Origin: UBA7672 sp041166025
GTDB taxonomy: Bacteria; Pseudomonadota; Alphaproteobacteria; Caulobacterales; Hyphomonadaceae
Direction: 5' to 3'
Assembly: GCA_041166025.1 (NCBI GenBank)
Contig: JBEAMJ010000028.1
Span: 124,001 to 188,000, forward strand
DNA: 64,000 nt
Shown here: positions 1 to 7,141 of the stretch, piece after piece
How positions within the stretch are numbered: position 1 is the first letter of the stretch
Layout of the letters: each line of letters begins with the position of its first letter
Translations under genes and position numbers: made by a program
Notes under the pieces: generated by a model
Told to the model about the DNA's origin: nothing
Seen by the model: only the letters and a program-made list of their open reading frames with translations
Databases searched by the model: none

Positions 1-276
1 CCTGGGTCTTTGTTAGAACCCTGATCGCGCATTTCCTAGTCCCAGATCAAATCGCTCCCGCAGTCTTGAGCGCCAGGTCGTAGCCTTGTTGCGACTGGCT
101 CTCAATTTCTGGCAGCACGTTCTGGCCTCAGGGCTGCAATGCATGCGCCAGAGGGGCGAGGAGTTCATCTTGAGACTCGCTCGCAACGCAGCCGTCTTGA
201 TGGGCAATATTATCCGCCACGACGCGGCCCGGGGTCTCGGCAATAGTCCAACTGCCGGATTGGCGGGGACAGGACA
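1..276. other. Left edge without a recognisable gene
   Basis: Open frames exist on both strands here, but none has a recognisable motif, a convincing ribosome site or a family resemblance. The promoter of the secreted protein starting at 277 should lie in its right part. It could hold the end of a gene that starts outside the window, but I cannot support one. Confidence 0.4.
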
Positions 277-1218
277 ATGCAGAAGCGCTTTGCGGCTGCG
301 GCGGCGCTGGCAGTGAGTTGCGCAAGCGCGCATGCACAGCCCGCCGACATCCCGCGCACTGCTGAGGGCCGACCGGATTTCACCGGTGCGTGGCTAAGCC
401 CGTGGATCACGACGCTGGAGCGGATGCCGGGCGCTTCCTCGCTGGAACTCGATGAGGCCGGGGCAACCCAGCTGGGCGAAAGCTACTTTGAAATGCTGGC
501 GGCGCGTGGGGCAGGCGTCGATCCTGACATTTTCGCCGGGAATGTTCGGGCGCACGTGAAGGTCGGCGGCCGGTATCGCACATCAATCGTCATCGACCCG
601 GACGATGGCCGCATTCCCTACACTGCGGCAGGTCGCGCCATCGTCGATGCTGCGCGCAGCCGCCTTCTCGCGCCCGCAGACGGGCCTGAAGCCCGCCCGG
701 ACAGCGAGCGCTGCATCGCCGGCCATGGTCGCCCGCCGATGACCATGACGCCGACCGTAAATCCGCGCCAGATCACGCAGACCCCTGCACATATCGCGCT
801 CTATGCGGAGGACGGCCCCGACCTGCGCATTATCCCATTCGGCGGAGCCCGGACGCCACCCGCGCTGCGGTCGAGGGACGGCAGTTCCACCGCCCGCTGG
901 GAAGCCGACGCATTGGTGATCGACACGACCAACCTTGCTGCCGCCACACGCGGCGGCGTCCAGGGCACGTTCGCGACGTCCGCCGAGACGCGCGTGACAG
1001 AGCGGCTGACCATGCTGTCGGCGGACGAGATTCTCTACGGCTACACAGTTGCCGATCCGGTTCTCTACACGCGGCCGTGGCGTGGGGAGTATGTGATTGT
1101 CCGCACAGACACTCACACATCCGAGTATGGGTGCCATGAAGGCAACTATTCCATGTTCAACATGCTCACCAGCGCCCGTGTGGCTGAGGCTCGCGCAAAG
1201 AAGGGGGACAGCAATTGA
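277..1218 (+). CDS. Secreted protein of the PDF-G-W / CHEGNYS family, copy 1
   Basis: This is a 313-residue protein of unknown function. It opens with a Sec signal peptide (basic MQKR, a hydrophobic Ala-rich core, cleavage near AHAQ around residue 22). The mature part starts with IPRTAEGRPDFTGAW and ends near a conserved CHEGNYS motif. These two landmarks recur in a widespread but uncharacterised family of periplasmic proteins in Proteobacteria and Acidobacteria. The ATG at 277 follows an AGGA-type ribosome site. The gene overlaps the next, paralogous gene by four bases (TTGA), so the two are translationally coupled. No catalytic residues can be named. Confidence 0.75.
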   Translation: MQKRFAAAAALAVSCASAHAQPADIPRTAEGRPDFTGAWLSPWITTLERMPGASSLELDEAGATQLGESYFEMLAARGAGVDPDIFAGNVRAHVKVGGRYRTSIVIDPDDGRIPYTAAGRAIVDAARSRLLAPADGPEARPDSERCIAGHGRPPMTMTPTVNPRQITQTPAHIALYAEDGPDLRIIPFGGARTPPALRSRDGSSTARWEADALVIDTTNLAAATRGGVQGTFATSAETRVTERLTMLSADEILYGYTVADPVLYTRPWRGEYVIVRTDTHTSEYGCHEGNYSMFNMLTSARVAEARAKKGDSN

Positions 1219-2132
1219 TCCGCGCGCTGGCTGTTGCATTTGCGATTGCGCCTGCTGCCTGGGCGCAGGCCACCGACATCCCGCGCACGGCAAATGGCCA
1301 TCCTGATTTTCATGGTGTGTGGGAGAGCCGCTGGCGCACGCCGCTGGAACGACCACAGGAAGCCGACGGGCCCGTTGTTGGGCCGGAAAAGGCAGAAGCC
1401 CTGGTCGCCGCCATGGAGGCGCGCTTCTTCAAAGAAAGTCTCAATCCCGAATCCGATTTCGATTGGGGACCGCTGATGCCGGCGCAAGGTGGCGGCTTTC
1501 CCACCTCACTCATCGTGGAGCCCACGGATGGCAAACAACCGCTGACCCCCGCTGCAAAGGAATGGGCAAAGAGCATCAAGGCCGCACGCGACGAGGCCGA
1601 GGGACCGGAGGCGCGCAACCTTTGGGAAAGGTGCATACACGGACCGGGCGGCGCCCCGCTTGGGATTACGCCCGGCAACATGAACCGTCTGTTCGTCCAG
1701 ACCGACGATCATCTCGTCATCAACACGGAGGACATGGCTCAAACACGGAGCATCGAGTTCGCAGCCGGAAGGCGACCTGCCGAACTCGTCTCTCACATGG
1801 GCGAGTCGAAGGGGCGCTGGGACGGCGATGCCCTGATTGTCGAAACCCGACTGCTTCGGCCTGATGCCGCTGCTCCGCCAACGTCCGATCCAGCGACAGA
1901 ACGGATCGTCACGGAGACATTCCAGCTCAATTCTCCCGACCAGCTCGCGTACAGCTACCAGCTGCATGACACGGCGATGTTTCTGGCGCCTGTCCGGGTC
2001 GAATTCATTCTCCTCAGAACAAACAGCCGCATGTTCGAGGCCAGCTGCCATGAGGGCAATTACAGCCTGATCGGCATTCTGCAGGGCGCGCGGGAGATGG
2101 AGCAGCAAGCTGGCTCCAAGCGCGAACCCTGA
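1215..2132 (+). CDS. Secreted protein of the PDF-G-W / CHEGNYS family, copy 2
   Basis: This 305-residue tandem paralogue of the preceding gene starts at a TTG whose TTGA overlaps the upstream stop codon. It has a short signal peptide ending near AWAQ. The mature part begins TDIPRTANGHPDFHGVW, and the C-terminal region carries CHEGNYS, both matching copy 1. The middle parts have diverged clearly, so the duplication is not recent. A strong intrinsic terminator follows nine bases after the stop, which makes the pair a bicistronic unit. Function is unknown; the shared Cys-His-Glu motif could be a metal or structural site, which is inference. Confidence 0.75.
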   Translation: MIRALAVAFAIAPAAWAQATDIPRTANGHPDFHGVWESRWRTPLERPQEADGPVVGPEKAEALVAAMEARFFKESLNPESDFDWGPLMPAQGGGFPTSLIVEPTDGKQPLTPAAKEWAKSIKAARDEAEGPEARNLWERCIHGPGGAPLGITPGNMNRLFVQTDDHLVINTEDMAQTRSIEFAAGRRPAELVSHMGESKGRWDGDALIVETRLLRPDAAAPPTSDPATERIVTETFQLNSPDQLAYSYQLHDTAMFLAPVRVEFILLRTNSRMFEASCHEGNYSLIGILQGAREMEQQAGSKREP

Positions 2133-2140
2133 AAACAGGA

Positions 2141-2170
2141 CCGCCGGCTCCGAGGGAGCCGGCGGCTTTT
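2141..2170 (+). terminator. Intrinsic terminator of the paralogue pair
   Basis: An 11-bp perfect GC-rich stem (2141-2151 with 2155-2165), a three-base GAG loop and a CTTTT tail lie just after the stop codon of the second paralogue. The geometry is that of a Rho-independent terminator reading rightward. Confidence 0.85.
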
Positions 2171-2269
2171 GGGACGTCAGGTCGGGTTGCCGGTTTCAGG
2201 CAAGTCCGCCTTCATCGCCCTCAGTTTGTCAGCCCCGGACTATCAGGCCAGGGTCTGCACGCTCACGAA

Positions 2270-2764
2270 CTAGAGCTGGTAGCGGATCTGGTCGGACCAG
2301 AAGCGCTCGAGGCGCGCCAGCGACTTGTTGAGCTGGTCGAGATCATCCGAGCGGACCGACGCGGTCGGCTCGAGCGATGTCGCCTGCTTTTCGAACAGAT
2401 CAGCGACGCGGTTGCGGACGGCCTTGCCCGACGGCGTCAGCTTGAGACGGACAGTGCGGCGATCGTCGCTGGAACGCGACTGTAGCAGGTATCCGCCTTC
2501 CTGAAGCTTCTTGACGTTGTAGGACATGGACGTGCCGGCGAAGGAGCCGCGAGCGCGAAGGGCGCTGGCAGGCGTTTCGCTCTCGCCGATTTCGTACAGC
2601 AGAAGAGCCTGCACGCCCGTGAGCGAGCGCTCGCCATTGCGTTCCAGATTGTCCTTGACGACGTCGTGGAGGCGGCGATGCGCCTGCTCCAGCAACGACA
2701 GCGCCTTGAGGAAGGACTGCTCGACGTTTTCATCAGCCGCGGTTTCGCGGACCTTAGCGTTCAT
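2270..2764 (-). CDS. MarR family winged-helix regulator
   Basis: A dimeric winged-helix transcription factor of about 164 residues. The core shows the MarR layout: dimerisation helix (FLKALSLLEQAHRRLHDVV), recognition region (SFAGTSMSYNVKKLQEGGYL) and the wing SSDDRRTVRLKLTPSGKAV, followed by a C-terminal dimerisation helix ending in FWSDQIRYQL. This resembles the conserved alphaproteobacterial MarR group that includes LdtR-type envelope regulators. Several in-frame ATG/GTG codons lie between 2764 and 2779; I chose the last, MNAKVRE, where conservation should begin. It is divergent from a lysozyme-like lipoprotein, with an inverted repeat between them, so control of a cell-wall gene is plausible but unproven. 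Confidence 0.85.
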   Translation of the reverse strand: MNAKVRETAADENVEQSFLKALSLLEQAHRRLHDVVKDNLERNGERSLTGVQALLLYEIGESETPASALRARGSFAGTSMSYNVKKLQEGGYLLQSRSSDDRRTVRLKLTPSGKAVRNRVADLFEKQATSLEPTASVRSDDLDQLNKSLARLERFWSDQIRYQL

Positions 2765-2896
2765 CATCACCACCACCATCGTTGTTTGTGTCGTCGTGCC
2801 GATTTGCTCGGCTTATGGTGAGAAGATACAGGCACTAGACTAAGCAATCGCTAAATCGAGTGAGTTTGATGCAATTTTTGAATCGTATTCGTGCGA

Positions 2897-2932
2897 GTTT
2901 ACTTTGTTCATTCTTGTAATTGGGAAGTAAAC
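2897..2932. promoter_or_regulatory. Inverted repeat between marR-type gene and lysozyme-like gene
   Basis: Perfect 8-bp arms GTTTACTT (2897-2904) and AAGTAAAC (2925-2932) are separated by 20 bases in an AT-rich stretch of otherwise GC-rich DNA. It sits between divergent genes, about 130 bases upstream of the MarR start and 120 upstream of the lysozyme-like start. A binding site for the adjacent MarR protein is the simplest reading; the long spacer is atypical for a single MarR site. Confidence 0.45.
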
Positions 2933-3051
2933 GCGCGCAGGCCGCGCGGCGACGAACTTGACTGAAGTGAAGGCGCCGGCCGCGGCTTTACTTGGCGGCG
3001 GTGTGTGATTGTCTTCCGCGCGGCGGCCGGGACCGGAGGGAGGACGCGGAC

Positions 3052-3735
3052 GTGAGTAGGAGACTTGCGATTGGTGTCGCCGGCCTCATTGCAGGCCTTA
3101 CAGCCGCTTGCGCGCCCGCGCCGCGTGCTGGGGAAACAGACCCCGCATCGTTGGGCCTTGCGGCTGTTCCAGCCCCCGCGCCGCTCGTGCCGGATGCGGA
3201 AAGCGAGGCGATCCCGACCGCGGGCGGCATTCCCCTCGTGCCACTGACGGGCGACGTGAATTTCCTTGATGCCCTCGATCCCACCCCCGTCCATCGGATG
3301 CCGGCAGAGTACAACACCAACCACACGGCGGTTCAGATCATCAAGGAAGAGGAGACGCTGCAGCTCAAGGCCTATGAACTCGGCGGGCTGTGGCTGATCG
3401 GGTATGGCCACCTCATGCTCGAAGGCGAGAAAGATGTGATCACGGAAGAAGAGGCCGATGCATTCCTGCGCGCCGACCTGCACTGGTGCGAGGAGGCGAT
3501 CGAGCGTTATGTGAAAGTCCCGGTGACGCTGAACGAGTTCAGCGCGATGGTGGCGTTCTGCTACAATGTGGGATCCGGGAAGACGCGCGGCTCGTCGATC
3601 GTGAAGAAGGTCAATGTCGACGACCGTCCCGGCGCGGCAAACGCATTTCTCCTGTGGAACCGGATGAACGGCGTGGTGATGAAGGCGCTCGCGAACCGGC
3701 GCGCGCGGGAGCGGACGTTGTTCCTGACGCCTTGA
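3052..3735 (+). CDS. GH24 phage-type lysozyme-like lipoprotein, degenerate active site
   Basis: This 227-residue protein has a lipoprotein signal peptide ending in LTAAC (Cys20), a Pro/Ala-rich linker to about residue 90 and a GH24 domain from about 92 to the end. Family landmarks are KAY, IGYGH (116-120), the ITEEEA segment and the C-terminal RRARERTLFL. Of the usual Glu-Asp-Thr site, Glu101 aligns with the catalytic Glu, the Asp position is lost in a one-residue shortening (AYELGG), and the Thr before IGYGH is Leu115. Muramidase activity is therefore doubtful. The GTG at 3052 is preferred because GGAGGGAGG precedes it; an in-frame TTG at 2992 would spoil the signal peptide. Confidence 0.8.
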   Translation: MSRRLAIGVAGLIAGLTAACAPAPRAGETDPASLGLAAVPAPAPLVPDAESEAIPTAGGIPLVPLTGDVNFLDALDPTPVHRMPAEYNTNHTAVQIIKEEETLQLKAYELGGLWLIGYGHLMLEGEKDVITEEEADAFLRADLHWCEEAIERYVKVPVTLNEFSAMVAFCYNVGSGKTRGSSIVKKVNVDDRPGAANAFLLWNRMNGVVMKALANRRARERTLFLTP

Positions 3736-3750
3736 GGGCCAGGACAGGAA

Positions 3751-5127
3751 CTACTTCAACAACTCTCGCGCTGCGGCCGTCATCGCTTTCACGCCGGCTG
3801 TAATCGTGGGATCTGGGTCCGGGGCGAATTCAGAGGAGTGGAGAGCTGGAAGCGGCTTGCCGCCGGGCTTCTGGGCTGCGTCAAACTTCTCCTGCGAAAC
3901 GGCCCCGAGCCAGAGCAACATGATCGGAACGCGCTCCAGTGTGCGACCATAGCGGGCGAAATCCTCCCCGCCCATACTCGGCGTTGCAGTGTAGATCGCC
4001 TTGGCGTCGAACTCCCTGCGCAGGGCCGTTGTGACCCGCGCGACAAGGGCCGGGTCGTTATAGAGTGAGGGAGTGGCGTCGGCGCGTACGCGCATGTCGA
4101 TCGCCGTGTCCGGATCCAGGCCGGCGGCCATCGCCTCAGCGCGCGCAATGCGCTCAATGCCTGTCAGCAGCTTCTCGCGCGTGGCGTCTGCGAACGAGCG
4201 GACGGTGAGCTGCAGTTCGACCTCATCCGGGATGATATTGTGCTTGAAGCCGCCATTGAAGGCGCCGACCGTGACGACGCCAGCATCGTCCGGGGCGATC
4301 TCGCGCGAGACGAGCGTCTGCAGCGTCGTGACGATGCGCGCGGCAATGACGATCGGGTCCTTCGTGTCCTGCGGATAGGCGCCATGACCGCCGACCCCGG
4401 TAACCTTGATGTCGACGGAGTCGACATTTGCCATGAGATAGCCGGAGCCAACGCCCAGCGAGCCTGCCGGCAACGCGGCGTTATCGTGCAGGGCGATGAC
4501 ATGGTCGGGCTTGGGGAACCGCGTGAACAGGCCATCCTCGATCATGGAGAGCGCGCCAAGGCCGATCTCCTCGGCCGGCTGTGCGATCATGACCAGAGTT
4601 CCCTTCCATTCGGACTTGCGGGCGGCAAGTTCCCGCGCGGTCCCGATCCAGACAGTCATGTGAATGTCATGGCCGCACGCGTGCATCACGCCGGACTCTT
4701 CCCCGCTCCAGGCCGTGTCGCGCGCCTTGGAGGCGTAGGACAAGCCGGTCTTTTCAACCAGCGGAAGCGCGTCCATGTCGGCGCGGATCATCAGCGTCGG
4801 GCCGGGGCCGTTCTCGAGTACAGCGACGAAACCGTAACCGCCGACGCCGTCTTCGATCCTGCCATAGTCCTTCTGCGCGCGCGCCTTGACCCATGCATCG
4901 CCCAGTCCGGTGGTGACCGTGAAGCCCAGGCGCTTCATCTCGGCAGCGAGGATGGCCGAGGTGTTCTTCTCCTGGAAGGACAGTTCGGGATTGGCATGCA
5001 GGTGCTCATAGATCTGTCGAAGCGATTTTCCTTCCGCCCTGAAGGTGGTCTGCGCCATTGCCGGCTGCGGCGCAGACGCGCAGGCCGCAAGGAGTGATGC
5101 CCCGAGGACGAGAAGGACGTGCTTCAT
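3751..5127 (-). CDS. M20 family amidohydrolase lipoprotein
   Basis: A 458-residue zinc-dependent amidohydrolase of the M20D type (hippurate, IAA-amino-acid and N-acyl-amino-acid hydrolases). The N terminus is a lipoprotein signal (LLAAC, Cys16), so it acts in the periplasm. Metal-site motifs are MIRADMDALPL, MHACGHDIH, QPAEEIG and a late His in the ALHSSEFAPDPD segment. The GGHGAYPQDTKDP stretch belongs to the small dimerisation domain. It is convergent with the lysozyme-like gene. The substrate is not evident; secreted paralogues of this type are common in scavenging marine and aquatic alphaproteobacteria. Confidence 0.88.
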   Translation of the reverse strand: MKHVLLVLGASLLAACASAPQPAMAQTTFRAEGKSLRQIYEHLHANPELSFQEKNTSAILAAEMKRLGFTVTTGLGDAWVKARAQKDYGRIEDGVGGYGFVAVLENGPGPTLMIRADMDALPLVEKTGLSYASKARDTAWSGEESGVMHACGHDIHMTVWIGTARELAARKSEWKGTLVMIAQPAEEIGLGALSMIEDGLFTRFPKPDHVIALHDNAALPAGSLGVGSGYLMANVDSVDIKVTGVGGHGAYPQDTKDPIVIAARIVTTLQTLVSREIAPDDAGVVTVGAFNGGFKHNIIPDEVELQLTVRSFADATREKLLTGIERIARAEAMAAGLDPDTAIDMRVRADATPSLYNDPALVARVTTALRREFDAKAIYTATPSMGGEDFARYGRTLERVPIMLLWLGAVSQEKFDAAQKPGGKPLPALHSSEFAPDPDPTITAGVKAMTAAARELLK

Positions 5128-5590
5128 GGATCGGCTCCCGTTTGAGATTGTCTAGCTGGGACAGGTTTGCGCGTCGACAGGCAGGAGGGCGCGTTGCCGC
5201 AAGCTTGCACTTCCGAGGCATCGCGCAGTGGGTAATAAGCCATGGGCAGCCCGGGGGATTGGGGCCGGCCGCGGGCGCTGGCGAGCACGCCCTTGTTCCT
5301 TGAGGAATGTTCCCTTCTGTCGCTGCTCGGGAGGGTGACGAGGCGAGATTGCAAAACATCAGCCGCCCGATGGGCGGCGCAGAATTTGCGCGAGATGCAC
5401 GCGAAGCGCTCAGGGACGATCGTGTCTGGTGCGGCGGCACATCACAAGAGGTGAGCACGGGCACGGACCGCCATGGGATGATCCCAGGAAGAGCTGTTGA
5501 ATGGATGGGCGTGCGTGTTCCTGCATTCCCCGATATCGGACAACGGCTTTCCGCCAAAATTCGAGCGGCTTTCGCTGCCGCGTCTGGCGT
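5128..5590. other. 463-base gap between amidohydrolase and ppx
   Basis: No coding region is supported. Open frames on both strands lack motifs. The gap holds a GC-rich hairpin (5362-5378) and the promoter region of the leftward amidohydrolase near its right-hand start. A small RNA is possible given the length, but I recognise no 6S, SRP or tmRNA signature. Confidence 0.5.
5362..5378 (-). terminator. Possible terminator downstream of ppx
   Basis: GCCGCCC and GGGCGGC arms (7 bp) enclose a three-base loop. On the minus strand the stem is followed by TGATGTTTTGC, a weak T-run. It lies about 210 bases after the ppx stop, so it could end the leftward hdaA-ppk-ppx transcript. The T-run is short and displaced. 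Confidence 0.35.
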
Positions 5591-7078
5591 TCAGGTGATG
5601 AGCGCGTAGTCCATGTCGAGTTCGTCGGCGGCCTGTTCGAGGCGGCGTTCCACGGATTCGGATACGAGCGCGCGGTAGGCAGGCGTCACCTTGAGCGTCA
5701 GCGTGTCGCCATCGCAGGTCAGCCGGGCATGGCGCAGGAGATCGGCGGAACGGCCCGAAAAGTCGGCGGCAAGACGCATGAGGGCGCCGAGGGCCCGCGC
5801 CCTGCCGGCAAGATTGGCGTCGAGAAGTTTCTCGCTCACATCGTTCCGTACGCCGCGCTTGAAGCGGGAAGCGACGGCAAGCGCGAGCGCGGCGCGATCT
5901 CGGTGGTTGAGACCGGGCAATGGCGCGCGGGCGACAAGATCGAAGGCGAGGTCAGCGCGGTGATCGGGATGCAGCAGCGCACCGATATCGACCAGCCGGC
6001 AAGCCGCTGCGGAGAGGCGCGCATTGAGCGTATAGGGCGCCGCCTCGCTCGCCCATTCGGCCAGTGCGCGACCGAATTCCGAGGCGTGCTCGTCGGCGAT
6101 GAGCGCATCGAGACCGGCATCGAGCGGATCTTCCTGGCGCTCGGCAAGGTCAAGACTGTCGAAGATGATGCCTTCGCGGACACCGTAGGAGGAGATCATC
6201 ACGGAGCGGAACCTGCCGATCTCGATCACGCTCTTGAGGACGGCAGCGGCGTAGGGAATGGTCGCAGCGCGCTTGCGGGCGACTTCCTGGAGGAGATCGG
6301 CGTGCTTCTTGCCGCCGATGATCTCGCCCAGCAGCTTGGCGAGATCGGCCGCCTCCATCTCGTAATTCTGCAGCATATGCAGCGGCGCGCGCGTGAGCTC
6401 CATATGCATCGTGCCGATGGCGCGCCAGGCCCCGCCGACGGCGAAGAAGACGTCGCCCGACTTCTTGAGCTCCGGGGCGCCTGACAGCGCTTCGCGCACA
6501 CGGCCCACAACCTTGTCCTCGCTGAAGCCGCCGCCGGTTTCGAGGGCGAGCGGCCCGAGGGGATAGGTCGAGCCGCTCTCATAGCGACCGCTGACGAGAC
6601 GGGCGAGCTCGAGACTGGAGCCGCCCAGATCGCCAACAACGCCATCGACGCCGGGCGTGCCCGCGAGAACCCCTTCGGCCGCGAACCGCGCTTCATCATC
6701 TCCCGACAGGACGCGCAGCTGGATGCCGGTTTCCCTCTTCACCTGTTCGACGAACTCCTTGCCGTTCGAGGCCTCGCGCACGGCGGCGGTGGCGAAGGGG
6801 AACAAGGCTTCGACCTTCTGGGCGCGCGTGATCGAGGCGAAACGGGAGAGCGCGGCGATCGCGATCTCGACGCCCTCGGGATGAAGCTGGCCAGTGGCGG
6901 CGAGGCCGCGACCAAGGCCGGCAAGCACCTTTTCGTTGAAGCGCGGCTGCATCGCGCGGCCGCGGACATCGTAGACGACAAGGCGGACCGAGTTGGAGCC
7001 GACATCCATCACGCCAATCCGGCGCCAGCGGATGGCCTTGCCGGCGGCTTTCGATCTGGCTGTGGCCGTCAACGTCAT
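5591..7078 (-). CDS. ppx: Exopolyphosphatase, Ppx/GppA family
   Basis: A 495-residue phosphatase that hydrolyses inorganic polyphosphate (or pppGpp) from chain ends. The actin-like fold shows in the phosphate loop MDVGSNSVRLVVYD near the start, in ATAAVREASNG with the catalytic Glu region, and in GDLGGSSLELA. A C-terminal helical region of about 190 residues completes the usual length for alphaproteobacterial Ppx. It lies 63 bases downstream of ppk on the same strand, so polyphosphate synthesis and breakdown are probably co-transcribed. Confidence 0.92.
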   Translation of the reverse strand: MTLTATARSKAAGKAIRWRRIGVMDVGSNSVRLVVYDVRGRAMQPRFNEKVLAGLGRGLAATGQLHPEGVEIAIAALSRFASITRAQKVEALFPFATAAVREASNGKEFVEQVKRETGIQLRVLSGDDEARFAAEGVLAGTPGVDGVVGDLGGSSLELARLVSGRYESGSTYPLGPLALETGGGFSEDKVVGRVREALSGAPELKKSGDVFFAVGGAWRAIGTMHMELTRAPLHMLQNYEMEAADLAKLLGEIIGGKKHADLLQEVARKRAATIPYAAAVLKSVIEIGRFRSVMISSYGVREGIIFDSLDLAERQEDPLDAGLDALIADEHASEFGRALAEWASEAAPYTLNARLSAAACRLVDIGALLHPDHRADLAFDLVARAPLPGLNHRDRAALALAVASRFKRGVRNDVSEKLLDANLAGRARALGALMRLAADFSGRSADLLRHARLTCDGDTLTLKVTPAYRALVSESVERRLEQAADELDMDYALIT

Positions 7079-7141
7079 TCGCCTAACCTGACCGTCTGTC
7101 CCATTCCCGAGCCTGCTGGACAGTCAGCCAGAAGAGCGGCG

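Noticed and set aside
1..333. Possible insertion-sequence end or gene fragment at the left edge
   Set aside because: Overlapping frames on both strands look protein-like in places, but no transposase motif, terminal inverted repeat or target duplication is visible.
5128..5590. Possible 6S or other structured RNA
   Set aside because: Several short hairpins exist, but I could not match any known RNA signature; a covariance-model search would be needed.
5501..6484. Long plus-strand frame opposite ppx
   Set aside because: It is antisense to a well-supported exopolyphosphatase, has no family motif and reflects the codon bias of GC-rich DNA.
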